DNA of 50,865 nucleotides from Nitrososphaerota archaeon (GTDB lineage: Archaea; Thermoproteota; Nitrososphaeria; Nitrososphaerales; Nitrosopumilaceae): contig VHBK01000006.1 in assembly GCA_016872015.1 (NCBI GenBank), forward strand, positions 1-50,865, written 5' to 3'. The translations under genes were made by a program, and so were the position numbers. Of the stretch, positions 32,597-41,749 are shown one piece after another; positions within the stretch are counted from its first letter, which is position 1; every line of letters begins with the position of its first letter. The notes beneath the pieces are model-generated. The model worked only from the letters and a program-made list of their open reading frames with translations. It was not told the DNA's origin and did not search any database.

Positions 32597-34612
32597 ATGG
32601 CAGTAAACCCATTTACCGTATTTGTATTTGATATTTTCATTATCTCGGCTATTTTGCTGACTGCATATACCTTTAATTTCTATTATCTTGCGATTTTGGC
32701 GATCCGAAGAAAGGACAAATACCCAGTAAAGAAAATCGGTACGCCGTCAATTACAATACAACTTCCACTATACAACGAAAAATATGTTGCGGCAAGACTG
32801 GTTGATGCAGTCTGCGCAATGGACTATCCAAAGGACAAAATGAAGATAATGGTCCTTGATGATTCTGACGATGACACTACGAATCTTTTGCATGATCATG
32901 TAAACAACTACAAAAAAGACGGATACGACATTACTCACATTAGACGTGGAACAAGAAAGGGGTACAAGGCGGGGGCACTCAAATATGCAATGACACTTAC
33001 TGACACGGAATATGTTGCAATTTTTGATGCGGACTTTATCCCGCCGAAATGGTTTCTCAAAAAGGCAATGCCATACTTTGCCAAATCTAACATTGGACTA
33101 GTCCAGTGTAGATGGGGACACGTCAATGAGAACTACTCTGCAATGACTCAAGCACAAGCGCTAAGCCTTGACTTTCATTTTTTGGTGGAGCAAAAGGCAA
33201 AAAGCAATTCTTCAATGTATATGAATTTCAATGGAACTGCGGGAATTTGGAAGCGAGACTGCATCGAAGATGCTGGCGGATGGCACACTGCCACATTGGT
33301 TGAGGACCTTGATCTGAGCTATAGGGCACAGATGAAGGGATGGAAGTGCGTTTTCATTGAGGATATAGTAGTTGATGCGGAACTGCCAGTCCAGATGAAT
33401 GCCGCAAAAAGACAGCAATTTCGATGGGCAAAGGGTGCAATCCAGTGTGCAGTAAAATTGCTTGGCGACATTGTCATAAAGCGACACATTCCAATAGAGG
33501 CAAAAATTCAGGCATTTGTTCAGCTTACTCGCCACATTGGCTATCCATTGTTATTAATACAATTTTTGGCACTGCCGATTCTTTTGGCCGCAAACTTTAA
33601 CCTTCATGTACTCAAGTTTGTCCCGGCGTTAACCATATCTGCATATCTTGCAATGGGGCCGTTTGCATATTTGGTTGTGATTTACAATTTGTGGGGTCAA
33701 AACTGGAAGCAAAAGGCAAAGGTCATGCCATTTTTGCTGATTTACTCTGCAGGCCTTGCTGTGAACAACACTGTTGCAGTCTTTGATGGGCTGTTTGGCA
33801 AAAAGAACGAGTTTTTGCGCACACCAAAATATGGAATCACAAAGAACACTGATGACTGGCGTGACAAGGCATACAATTTACCTTTTACCAAGACCACACT
33901 ATTGGAGATATTCTTTGCAGTATATGGTATAATGGGAATCCTAATTGCAATATTTTCCAAGAATCCGGTTTTTGCGCCAATAATAGCAATACCTACAATT
34001 GGCTTTGCGTATGTTGCGTACCAGAGCCTCTCTCATTCTAGGTTTAAAAGAAATAAATCAGAGAGGCCAAAATCAAAAACAGAAAAAATGGCTGACAACT
34101 ACTACCAGATGGCACTAGTCGGCATGTTTGCAATAATTACATTTGGCGCATACATGGCATACCAGGGATACCAAAGCGACGTATATCCACTGGACCTGTC
34201 ACGCGGCTATTTGGATAGAATTGCAACGGGAGGAGATCCACAACTGATGCTTCAAGACCTCAACGCAATAAAGGCACAGCTTCCAAAAGAAGGCAATCCT
34301 GTATGGATCTTCCCAACAGACACTACTGACTTTGGACGAATCCAGGAAGACGTTGATTCCCTAATAGAGTCTGTAGAGGCAATACAAAACCAGCCAAAGA
34401 GCTCAGTTGAATACAGCACCGCCATGTCTGATCTGCATCTTAGAGCAATTCAGATACGACAAAACATAATGGATGCAACTCCATACATGTATGCTAGTTT
34501 TTCAAACATTGTGTTTAGCTCAATTTGGATTGCTGCAATTCTTGGAATATTTGCAGTGCTCAAAAGAAAGAAGGACCAACTCAAAGCCTACGACAAATCA
34601 GAAGACGTCTAG
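32597..34612 (+). CDS. Membrane-bound family 2 glycosyltransferase (cellulose/mannan synthase-like)
   Basis: 671 residues. A first transmembrane helix (about 10-33) is followed by a GT-A domain with the processive GT2 motifs: DD 88-89, DAD 144-146, ED 236-237 and QQFRW 273-277. Four or so membrane helices follow (about 310-400 and 428-475), then a soluble segment and a last helix near 640-662. It would polymerise or transfer a sugar from an NDP donor to the cell surface. The donor is unknown. An extracytoplasmic insert of about 110 residues (about 530-640) before the last helix is not a standard part of the family. Confidence 0.87.
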   Translation: MAVNPFTVFVFDIFIISAILLTAYTFNFYYLAILAIRRKDKYPVKKIGTPSITIQLPLYNEKYVAARLVDAVCAMDYPKDKMKIMVLDDSDDDTTNLLHDHVNNYKKDGYDITHIRRGTRKGYKAGALKYAMTLTDTEYVAIFDADFIPPKWFLKKAMPYFAKSNIGLVQCRWGHVNENYSAMTQAQALSLDFHFLVEQKAKSNSSMYMNFNGTAGIWKRDCIEDAGGWHTATLVEDLDLSYRAQMKGWKCVFIEDIVVDAELPVQMNAAKRQQFRWAKGAIQCAVKLLGDIVIKRHIPIEAKIQAFVQLTRHIGYPLLLIQFLALPILLAANFNLHVLKFVPALTISAYLAMGPFAYLVVIYNLWGQNWKQKAKVMPFLLIYSAGLAVNNTVAVFDGLFGKKNEFLRTPKYGITKNTDDWRDKAYNLPFTKTTLLEIFFAVYGIMGILIAIFSKNPVFAPIIAIPTIGFAYVAYQSLSHSRFKRNKSERPKSKTEKMADNYYQMALVGMFAIITFGAYMAYQGYQSDVYPLDLSRGYLDRIATGGDPQLMLQDLNAIKAQLPKEGNPVWIFPTDTTDFGRIQEDVDSLIESVEAIQNQPKSSVEYSTAMSDLHLRAIQIRQNIMDATPYMYASFSNIVFSSIWIAAILGIFAVLKRKKDQLKAYDKSEDV

Positions 34613-35955
34613 GCTTGTACTAGAGGAGCATCTTTTTGCTCATCAGAGCTTAGCTTGAATTTGGAAATCACATTTTGAAGTTGTTCTGCCAAAGTAGACA
34701 TTTGATTTGCTGCAGATGCAATCTCTTGTGTGTGCGCTGTTTGTTGTTCTACGGCAGCCGATGTTTCTTCGGTGGCAGATGCGTTTTGTTCTGCTACTGA
34801 CGAAATTTCTATTGCGTGCGCAGACACTTCGTTTACTTTGATCACCTCTTGCTGTACTGTGTTTGAGAGATGCTTGATCTTGTCTGAGACATTTCTGACG
34901 TGGGACGCTATTTCGTCAAGTGACTTTAGCGAAGATTCGATTACCAATTTGCCTTGGTTTACCTCATTAGAAGACACCTCGATATCTTCGACTACCATTT
35001 GTGCGTCTTCGTGGATTTGTTTTAGTTTTGAATCGATTTCTTCAGATGATCTGGATGAGCTTTCTGCTAGGCGTCTTACCTCGTCAGCTACTACTGCAAA
35101 TCCTCTGCCTGATTCTCCAGCACGGGCTGCCTCTATTGCGGCATTTAACGCCAAAAGATTTGTCTGGTCTGCAATGTCTCTTATTACTGTTAAAACTGCG
35201 GTGATCTCACTTGTTTTTTGAGCTAACTCTCGCACCTTTACTGCAGAACTGTTTGTGACTCGAATAATGTTGTTCATTCTCTCACCTGCTTCCTTTGCCG
35301 CCTCTGAGCCTTTCTCTGATAGCGTACCTACGCGATTTGCTTCCTCAACTGACTCTATTGCGTCTTTTGATAATTCGTTAATTGTCTTTGACAGCTCATC
35401 TACTATTTGTTTTGACTTGTTGAGTCCCTGTGCTTGAGATTCTGAGCCTTTTGCCACTTGATCAACTGTTGCTGCAATTTGTTGTATTGATGAGTTCATC
35501 TCTGTTCCAGACGCTGCAATTTGCTGTGCGCTTGCAAAAACCGACTGTGATGAATTGTTTACTTCGGATATTATGTTTCTCAGATTTGACACCATTTGTT
35601 TTTCTGCGTAAAGCAGCTTACCTATCTCGTCTTTGGATTTTGACTCTTGTACTGTGACAGACAGATCGCCTTGGCTTATTTGTGTTGCAATCTCTGTTGC
35701 CTTGACGATTGGCTTTGTTATTTTGCGTGACATAAAATATGCAAAAACACCTACTACTGCGTTTACTGTTATTCCTAAAATTAGTACCTGAGTGGACATC
35801 TCTGATAGGTGACTCTTCAGGCTCTCATCACCAGAATTTTCTACAAGCTGGCTTGTGATATTGAAACTGCCTAGCGATATTACCAGTACGGAAACTATGG
35901 CAATCGCATTGAACAATAACTGCAATTTCCAATTAAGCGAGATACGATTCCACAT
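34609..35955 (-). CDS. Methyl-accepting chemotaxis protein with minimal sensor loop
   Basis: 448 residues. TM1 (about 13-31), a loop of only about 20 residues outside, TM2 (about 52-73), HAMP ([25 protein letters not shown]), then a long helical signalling domain with the conserved hairpin tip [41 protein letters not shown]. It ends in APLVQA. It would signal through CheA/CheW to the archaellum. With so short a loop it cannot hold a Cache or four-helix ligand domain, so it may sense membrane state, energy state or a cytosolic signal. It overlaps the glycosyltransferase end by 4 nt (convergent). Confidence 0.92.
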   Translation of the reverse strand: MWNRISLNWKLQLLFNAIAIVSVLVISLGSFNITSQLVENSGDESLKSHLSEMSTQVLILGITVNAVVGVFAYFMSRKITKPIVKATEIATQISQGDLSVTVQESKSKDEIGKLLYAEKQMVSNLRNIISEVNNSSQSVFASAQQIAASGTEMNSSIQQIAATVDQVAKGSESQAQGLNKSKQIVDELSKTINELSKDAIESVEEANRVGTLSEKGSEAAKEAGERMNNIIRVTNSSAVKVRELAQKTSEITAVLTVIRDIADQTNLLALNAAIEAARAGESGRGFAVVADEVRRLAESSSRSSEEIDSKLKQIHEDAQMVVEDIEVSSNEVNQGKLVIESSLKSLDEIASHVRNVSDKIKHLSNTVQQEVIKVNEVSAHAIEISSVAEQNASATEETSAAVEQQTAHTQEIASAANQMSTLAEQLQNVISKFKLSSDEQKDAPLVQA

Positions 35956-36086
35956 GATAACTTTGCTCTGTAATTTTGGATTATAGGCTCAAGTGTGTTT
36001 ACTATGAACGTATGATTTTGTAGAATCTGTTCATCAATTCGTGCGTACTAGGCACGAGTAATTATGACATAACCACAGTATTATTA

Positions 36087-36106
36087 GTACGGTACTGGTA
36101 CCGTAC
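36087..36106. repeat. Perfect 9-bp inverted repeat just before the micro-gene
   Basis: GTACGGTAC (36087-36095) and GTACCGTAC (36098-36106) are exact reverse complements around TG. The repeat ends 3 nt before ATG 36110. It could be the operator of a dimeric regulator, possibly of the micro-protein itself, or a hairpin in the mRNA leader that masks the start. The arms consist largely of GTAC units, so the internal symmetry is high. Confidence 0.7.
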
Positions 36107-36109
36107 CAT

Positions 36110-36217
36110 ATGATTACATGCGAATATTGCACAAAACAGTTCGTCGAATCCATGACTGGACTGACCGAAAAAACGCTCCATGAGATACTCCATGGACCAG
36201 AATTGGTCAATGAGTAG
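36110..36217 (+). CDS. Micro-protein with C2H2-like zinc finger, 35 aa
   Basis: ATG 36110 to TAG 36215-36217 encodes 35 residues: MITCEYCTKQF, a middle part and LHEILHGPELVNE. Cys-4, Cys-7, His-24 and His-28 give C-x2-C-x16-H-x3-H, a zinc-finger layout with a longer middle than the classical x12. An aromatic residue (Phe-11) follows the Cys pair as in real C2H2 fingers. The gene is directly behind a perfect palindrome. Function unknown; a tiny DNA- or protein-binding factor is the obvious guess. Confidence 0.6.
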   Translation: MITCEYCTKQFVESMTGLTEKTLHEILHGPELVNE

Positions 36218-36332
36218 TTACTCTTTTTTATATTTTTGAAACAGAAATTCTGGCACAAAAATGGGTGTTCAACTAAGTGGTTCACCTTATTTTAGCTCCA
36301 AATTTTAGTATCTTTGAGACCTGGTAAAATCA

Positions 36333-37688
36333 GTGTCAGCAAAGAAAACCCCTAAAACTGCAGAAAAATCAATGACAAAAAGAGATACGGCCAATCTGGC
36401 AAAAAAAGTGGCGGCAGTATCTGATTCTACCAAATCATTATCTAAAGAAATTAAATCGATGGCAAAGGTATTTTCTGATAATCAAAAGGTGCTCTTGTCC
36501 ATGAAGGGAATGATTGATACCCTCATTGATACCTTGGAGCAGATACAAAAGCAATCAAAGCAGCTAAACATCATGGAAGAGGACAATCAAAGACTCTATG
36601 CAGGACTAAATCAGGTTCGTGCACAGGCAAACATGATTACAAGTGTTGGCGAGCATGCAAACAAACTGCAAGAACAGGTAAACAAGCTAGTCCAGACCCA
36701 AAAGGATGCGCCAGCACCAGATGAAATAATGAAGGCAGTATCCGAAAGCCAAAACTCGATTCAAAACAACACTCACATGATAATCAAGATTGCACAAAGA
36801 ATAGACACAATCAAAGACGATCTTGCTGGCATATCATCCAAGGCAGAAAAAACATCCAACATTGAATCGGAATTAGACACAATCAAGGAAAAACTAGAAG
36901 CATTGTCTGAAAATTCATCAAAATTAAGCCTAGAATCTCAAATTCCTCATATACAATCAAGCCTAGAAGCACTACAAAACGAGCTTGCAACAAACATGGC
37001 AAAGACTGATTCTATTACTCATCTTAGGGGAGAGATTGCCAAAATTGAATCTGAGGTTAGCTCGCTAGTCAAGAGGGCAGACTCGACTGCGTTTGTTGGC
37101 GAGGGACTCAAATCAGTTCAATCTGATCTTTCATCATTTAAGGATCACATCTTTGGCAAGACAAACACCATTGACCAAAAGATTTCATCAATATCTGAAT
37201 TACTAAAGAGAGCAGACGCTGCATCGTCTGAATTCCACAAAAAGGCGGACCATCTTGTACAAGAAGTGCAGCACATCAAGAGTGCCACAAACAAGTCTTC
37301 ATCCACTGCATCAAAAGAGGTAATTGCATTACTGAAATTATCCGAATTCCAGTCAAACATTAGAATTCTATCAGAGTCAAAATATGGTGAGCTAAAAGAC
37401 ATTGAGAAAATGGCAGAGCAGACATCAGATATTGTCAATCTATTTGACAAAGTGGCAATTGAATCCCAGGAAAAAGTCTCGCTACCGCAAGAGATCCGCC
37501 AGTGGGCAATATCTAAAATGCTTGACTGTGCAGACAAATGGGAGATCAGATTCTCTGATCTGTATAGTGTTCTGATAAACAAGCTTGGCAAAGAGCTAGT
37601 CAAAGAAAACATTCGCATAAACCAAGTGCGCGACATTTTTGGAATCCGTGGTGTGGATGAAATACGAAAAGAGCTTAGCTTGAACTGA
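36333..37688 (+). CDS. Long coiled-coil protein, unknown function
   Basis: 451 residues from GTG 36333. After a basic Lys/Thr-rich head (1-25) nearly the whole chain to about residue 345 is predicted coiled coil, with repeating hydrophobic heptads and few Pro. The last 100 residues (EIRQWAISKMLDCADKWEIRFSDLY ... RINQVRDIFGIRGVDEIRKELSLN) form a compact helical domain, perhaps winged-helix-like. No signal peptide or membrane helix, no ATPase motif. It precedes the winged-helix and ATPase genes on the same strand (185-nt gap), so a joint function is possible. Confidence 0.7.
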   Translation: MSAKKTPKTAEKSMTKRDTANLAKKVAAVSDSTKSLSKEIKSMAKVFSDNQKVLLSMKGMIDTLIDTLEQIQKQSKQLNIMEEDNQRLYAGLNQVRAQANMITSVGEHANKLQEQVNKLVQTQKDAPAPDEIMKAVSESQNSIQNNTHMIIKIAQRIDTIKDDLAGISSKAEKTSNIESELDTIKEKLEALSENSSKLSLESQIPHIQSSLEALQNELATNMAKTDSITHLRGEIAKIESEVSSLVKRADSTAFVGEGLKSVQSDLSSFKDHIFGKTNTIDQKISSISELLKRADAASSEFHKKADHLVQEVQHIKSATNKSSSTASKEVIALLKLSEFQSNIRILSESKYGELKDIEKMAEQTSDIVNLFDKVAIESQEKVSLPQEIRQWAISKMLDCADKWEIRFSDLYSVLINKLGKELVKENIRINQVRDIFGIRGVDEIRKELSLN

Positions 37689-37873
37689 TTTAGAGCAGTC
37701 AGATACCCCAGGTCTCATTCTACATAAAATTCAGATGACCTAATCATCACTCTGCAAGGCAGACTTTGGCACTATTCCTAATAATTCTTGATGCGTCCTA
37801 GGTAATTATTATTCACAAAATAGTAATACAAGTCGACCTTTCCCATTAAAAAAAATTTTAGGGATTTTAGCAC

Positions 37874-38398
37874 ATGAATTCCCAGATTCTTGAGAAAGTT
37901 GAATCATCAGGAGTCTGCGGAATAAAAAAGGCAGAACTAAAGAAGATTTTTGGCGCAGACTGTGAAAATACAATAAACGAGCTTGCAAAAGAGGATAAAG
38001 TAATAGTGGACAACAAGGGCGTTGCGCACTATGTGTGGAGCAAGGACAATTACCTGTCTCATGTGTCACAAAACGACCCCAAGTTCAAGATTCTAGCAAA
38101 GCTGGTCCACAATTTAGAGGCAAAAATCTCGCAAATCCCAGCAAAATCAGAAAATACTGTCGACTTTAAGATTCATTTTGATAACTGCGTATCAGAAATT
38201 TCGTCATCTTTGGGATGGGTTCCACTGGCAGATGTGCGAGTCAAAGTTTGCACAATCCTCGATATCACGCAAGAAAAATTCTACTCCGAGGTGTATGCAA
38301 TAGTAGAGCAAAACCCGACAAAATATGAAATATCAACAGGTGGAGTGGAGGGAATCCATGTGCGCGGAATGTTACATGGATACATACGACGACTATGA
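37874..38398 (+). CDS. Tandem winged-helix-like protein, unknown function
   Basis: 174 residues from ATG 37874. The N-terminal part (1-55; ILEKVESSGVCGIKKAELKKIFG ... NELAKEDKVIVDNKGVAHYVW) has the helix-helix-strand-strand layout of a winged helix. A linker with coiled-coil character follows, then a second alpha/beta region (about 95-174; SSSLGWVPLADVRVKVCTIL ... VEGIHVRGMLHGYIRRL) that may also be winged-helix. It is linked to the ATPase gene by a 4-nt ATGA overlap, so both are probably made together. Confidence 0.65.
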   Translation: MNSQILEKVESSGVCGIKKAELKKIFGADCENTINELAKEDKVIVDNKGVAHYVWSKDNYLSHVSQNDPKFKILAKLVHNLEAKISQIPAKSENTVDFKIHFDNCVSEISSSLGWVPLADVRVKVCTILDITQEKFYSEVYAIVEQNPTKYEISTGGVEGIHVRGMLHGYIRRL

Positions 38399-39999
38399 CA
38401 TATCCATACGGCCTAAAATCAAATCCATATCCTAGTAGCCCAACACCAACTGAGCAAGATGCCAAGATTTTGGGTGGAACAAAACACCAGGAGGCAAAAA
38501 ACTCGATAGTCGAATGCATCTCTGATTTGTACAAGCAAACCTCTAGAAGAAACTCTGATGAGAATGACTTTAGACTAATCACAGTAGTGCAAGATGTTGG
38601 CTCTGGCAAGACACATCTGGCATTACACATCAAGACACTAAAGACAAGGCAAGACATTGTAACTGCATATGTAGACCTATCCACAATATCGCCCAAGACT
38701 AACGAGAGCATTTATTCTGCAATAATGCGAGGCTTTAGCCGTGAAATGTTCTCGGAGCTGCGAACAAAGTTCTTAATGCAGATATGCGAGCGAGCCCAAA
38801 AGGGAGATGCCCTGGCAAAAAAGGTACTTGGCTATGGCTTTTTGGACAGACTAAAGGGAATCACCATAAAGCAAAAGGCAGAAGATATCATCTATGACAA
38901 AAATATTATGTCACAAGAGACTCTGCGTAGCTATCTCGGTGCTCACTATTCACAGCACGAATCAGCTGTAATACAGAATATAATTTCCAATTCATTTGAC
39001 AGGGTAACAAATCTGGACGATCTTCACGGCCGACTGGCTGTAACATGCAAGTTTTTCCATAATTTGTTGGGCAAAGTAACTCTCTTTGAGCTAGACGAGC
39101 TTGACGCACAAGAAGGCACACTAGAATTTGTAAAATCGCTCATAAATGCGCACATTCCGGCATCTGTTTTACTGTTGATTACCACACCCTCACTATATCT
39201 AGACATACAAAAAGTAAACCCTTCCGTCTTTGACAGGCTGGAAAAGGCAAACTACAAAATTGATCTTGCCGGTGCAAATTCAGTAGACGAGCTAATCGAG
39301 ATTGCAATTGAATACATCAAGGAAGCTGACAAGACAGAGCGATTCAACAAAAAAGAACAGCACGATTTGGCAGCAAAGATTCGAGTTTTATGTGATGAAT
39401 TCCCAGAATTCCGAAACGTCCGCTCTATCATAAACATACTAAACCATGCAATAGAGCAAGGATACGAATTAGACGCTTCTGAAATCACAGAGACAGTAAT
39501 TGATGAAACCATCAAGCACACATATCCAGGACTAAAAATCAAGGGAAGCATCATGGAAGTGCCAATATCTGAATTTATCAAAATAAAGAGAACTGCGGGA
39601 GCCACCCAGGACCAAGTAAAGCAGGCAATCGCAAACCTGGTCAACTATGCGCATGAAATAGGAAACGTCTCAAAATCGGCAATGCAAAACCCTTCCTTTG
39701 ATGTGGTGTATTCAGATCCATTTGGCACAAAAATAGGAATTGCCGTAGTCATGAACGACAATCACGCAAAGAACTTTGAGGTAATCTCTAATGTGGTAAA
39801 ATCATCGGCATTTGTGGACAAGCTAATCATCATAACAAACACAAGCATCCCGCAGTCAAACTTAGCCACAATAGTAAATGTGGACAAGTCCAAGGTAATT
39901 GACTTGCTATACTTTAACAATAAGTACACAGAGCGCAAGCTTGACGAGCCAGAGTCCGAAAAAGTCAAAATCCTGGCAAAAACAATCTCGGTAATCTAA
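38395..39999 (+). CDS. ExeA/Orc-like AAA+ ATPase with unknown C-terminal domain
   Basis: 534 residues. The N-terminus (YGLKSNPYPSSPTPTEQDAKILGGTKHQEAK) resembles the lead-in of ExeA/TniB-type AAA+ proteins (YGL..NPF......H.EA). Walker A QDVGSGKTH is at 66-74, Walker B-like FELDELD at 231-237, and a helical lid with winged-helix features at about 290-390. The last 140 residues (from about 395) form an alpha/beta domain with GTKIGIAVVMND and FVDKLIIITNTSIP, perhaps a degraded nuclease-like or partner-binding fold. It is coupled to the winged-helix gene. No homologue with known function was recognised. Confidence 0.7.
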   Translation: MTYPYGLKSNPYPSSPTPTEQDAKILGGTKHQEAKNSIVECISDLYKQTSRRNSDENDFRLITVVQDVGSGKTHLALHIKTLKTRQDIVTAYVDLSTISPKTNESIYSAIMRGFSREMFSELRTKFLMQICERAQKGDALAKKVLGYGFLDRLKGITIKQKAEDIIYDKNIMSQETLRSYLGAHYSQHESAVIQNIISNSFDRVTNLDDLHGRLAVTCKFFHNLLGKVTLFELDELDAQEGTLEFVKSLINAHIPASVLLLITTPSLYLDIQKVNPSVFDRLEKANYKIDLAGANSVDELIEIAIEYIKEADKTERFNKKEQHDLAAKIRVLCDEFPEFRNVRSIINILNHAIEQGYELDASEITETVIDETIKHTYPGLKIKGSIMEVPISEFIKIKRTAGATQDQVKQAIANLVNYAHEIGNVSKSAMQNPSFDVVYSDPFGTKIGIAVVMNDNHAKNFEVISNVVKSSAFVDKLIIITNTSIPQSNLATIVNVDKSKVIDLLYFNNKYTERKLDEPESEKVKILAKTISVI

Positions 40000-40038
40000 A
40001 ACCAAAATCATTTTAATGATTTTATTTTACACTAGTTG

Positions 40039-41322
40039 ATGCAAAATTATTTTCTGCAATCTGGCATCCAATCCATGATAGAACAGGTCACGCCAGACAT
40101 TCCACATTCTTCATTTGTGACGGATTTGGCAATAATCATGATTTTGGCATCGGTTGCAACTTTGGCGTTTTTCAAAATGCGACAACCATTGATAATTGGA
40201 TACTTGTTTGCAGGAATGCTAATAGGCCCGCTCTCTCCAATTTGGACCTCACTTCTGCCTGAGGGCCAAAATTTTATGGGATTTGGACAGGCGGGACTGT
40301 TGTCTGATCTTGGACTGCTCAATATTTTTGCAGAACTTGGTGTGATTTTGCTTTTGTTTGTAATTGGAATAGAGTTCCCGTATTCTAAAATTCGCTCAAT
40401 AGGTAAAGTTGCAATTGGTGCAGGAACAATTGGATTGTTTTTGACGTTGGGTGTAGTGTTTTATGTAGCAAACTTGGTGGGTCTGAATTTTATGGACTCG
40501 CTCTTTTTGGGCGCAGCACTATCTATTACCAGTACTGCAGTAATTGTCAAAATTCTAGAAGATGCTGGCAAAATAAAAAAGGAATCATCAATTCTGGTTT
40601 TGGGTGTTTTAATTGTTGAAGACATTATCGCAGTAATTTTGATTGCAACACTAGAATCGGTCGCACTGGTGGGAAGCGTATCGTACGAGAGCATCATAAC
40701 TGTAATTATAGTTGCAGGTGCACTGATTGGTGGAACACTGACCATTGGAACAAAATTAATTCCAAAACTAATTGATCGGGTGGCAGCTACTGAACATAAA
40801 GAGATTCTGTTGCTGTCTGTTCTTGGTTTGTGTTTTGGCTATTCATTATTTGCAAATATAGTTGGTCTGTCTGTCGCAATTGGCGCATTTCTGGCAGGAG
40901 TCCTCGTCGCAGAATCAAAATCTGCCGAAGTCTCCAAAATTTTATCCAGTCCGATTAAGGACATGTTTGTTGCGATATTTTTCGTCTCTGTCGGCGCACT
41001 CATGAATATTTCAGAACTGGAAAACTACATTTTCTTGGCATTTGGAATCATTGCCCTGGCAATTGGAGTAAAATTTGGAGGAGCAATGCTAGGAACATAC
41101 TTGTTCAGGCAAGGCAAGGCAAAATCACTGCGTTCTGCATTTGCTCTTGCAGGCCCGCGAGGGGAATTCTCTATTGTCATAGTAAAGACAGGCGTAGATA
41201 TTGGCGCAGTTAGCAGCTTTTTGTTCCCGCTGATAGGAATCATATCTATAATTTCGGCATTTATCTCACCATTTTTAATTAGGGCAAGCGACAAAATTGT
41301 TGCAAAGACTGCGGAGGAATAG
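40039..41322 (+). CDS. CPA2-family (Kef-type) cation:proton antiporter
   Basis: 427 residues, about 12 hydrophobic helices over the whole chain. Family motifs are IGYLFAGMLIGP (about 52-63), ELGVILLLFVIGIEF (about 98-112), the paired SITSTAVIVKIL / VEDIIAVI region with the ion-binding Asp, and AGPRGEFSIVIVK (about 372-384). It exchanges Na+ or K+ for H+. There is no C-terminal TrkA-N/RCK domain, so it is the short form without nucleotide gating. I use ATG 40039; a TTG directly before is possible. A small soluble gene follows with its own Shine-Dalgarno sequence. Confidence 0.9.
   Translation: MQNYFLQSGIQSMIEQVTPDIPHSSFVTDLAIIMILASVATLAFFKMRQPLIIGYLFAGMLIGPLSPIWTSLLPEGQNFMGFGQAGLLSDLGLLNIFAELGVILLLFVIGIEFPYSKIRSIGKVAIGAGTIGLFLTLGVVFYVANLVGLNFMDSLFLGAALSITSTAVIVKILEDAGKIKKESSILVLGVLIVEDIIAVILIATLESVALVGSVSYESIITVIIVAGALIGGTLTIGTKLIPKLIDRVAATEHKEILLLSVLGLCFGYSLFANIVGLSVAIGAFLAGVLVAESKSAEVSKILSSPIKDMFVAIFFVSVGALMNISELENYIFLAFGIIALAIGVKFGGAMLGTYLFRQGKAKSLRSAFALAGPRGEFSIVIVKTGVDIGAVSSFLFPLIGIISIISAFISPFLIRASDKIVAKTAEE
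41313..41317 (+). promoter_or_regulatory. Shine-Dalgarno sequence GGAGG of the 141-aa gene
   Basis: GGAGG ends 6 nt before ATG 41324 and lies in the last codons of the antiporter gene. It fixes the start at 41324, not at the upstream in-frame codon 41297. Clear Shine-Dalgarno sequences are rare in this window. Confidence 0.7.
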
Positions 41323-41323
41323 C

Positions 41324-41749
41324 ATGGATGATGAAATGAAAGAACTAATGGACAAAGTACACGTAGGCATTACTTCGTTTAACTATAATGGCACCAAAGT
41401 GCCGTGCGTGATTTTGGCAGAAAAAAGATTTGATGAAATAATGGCCAAAGTTGCCGGCAAGCCACTATCAGTTGATACAAACCTCAACATTTTGCAAAAC
41501 GGACTAGGCAATGTCTTTGTGGAGATGGCGCTTACCTTTTCAGAAGGCGGAATTGATGAGAAAATACTGCTATATGCAAACGAGTCACTCGACTTTTTTG
41601 AGTCTCTGTCAACTACCTCAATGCTCGCATTATCATCACCTCATTCCCAAGTAGGAAAAGACAACGTGTTTATGATCCAGCTTCCAAGGCCTGAAAAAAT
41701 AGCAAACGCACTGGATATAATCAAAAAGGGCTTACAAGCAAAAAGCTAG
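41324..41749 (+). CDS. Hypothetical soluble protein, 141 aa
   Basis: Starts at ATG 41324 (MDDEMKELMDKVHVG), one base after the antiporter stop, behind a GGAGG sequence. Mixed alpha/beta sequence (VPCVILAEKRFDEIMAKVAG, NVFVEMALTFSEGGIDEKILLYANE). No known motif. It is translated from the antiporter mRNA, so a regulatory role for it is conceivable; that is inference. Its end overlaps the convergent secreted protein gene by 4 nt. Confidence 0.62.
   Translation: MDDEMKELMDKVHVGITSFNYNGTKVPCVILAEKRFDEIMAKVAGKPLSVDTNLNILQNGLGNVFVEMALTFSEGGIDEKILLYANESLDFFESLSTTSMLALSSPHSQVGKDNVFMIQLPRPEKIANALDIIKKGLQAKS

Larger units (their letters stand above)
35956..36332. other. 377-nt interval with two hairpins and a micro-gene
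   Basis: The gap between the chemoreceptor and the coiled-coil gene contains a 6-bp inverted repeat (TCGTGC 36039-36044 with GCACGA 36052-36057), a perfect 9-bp inverted repeat (36087-36106) and a 35-codon gene (36110-36217). A T-rich stretch follows the micro-gene (CTCTTTTTTATATTTTT, 36221-36237) and could end its transcript. The rest is A/T-rich and has the promoter of the next gene (ATTTTAGT, about 36302-36309). Confidence 0.5.

Noticed and set aside
34730-35221. 163-codon plus-strand frame opposite the chemoreceptor
   Set aside because: Antisense of the repetitive coiled-coil signalling domain, which is poor in stops on the other strand.
36333-39999. Idea that the coiled-coil/winged-helix/ATPase set is a Wadjet or BREX system
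   Set aside because: The ATPase has no SMC coiled coil, no JetD-type nuclease gene is present, and no BREX methylase or phosphatase gene is near.
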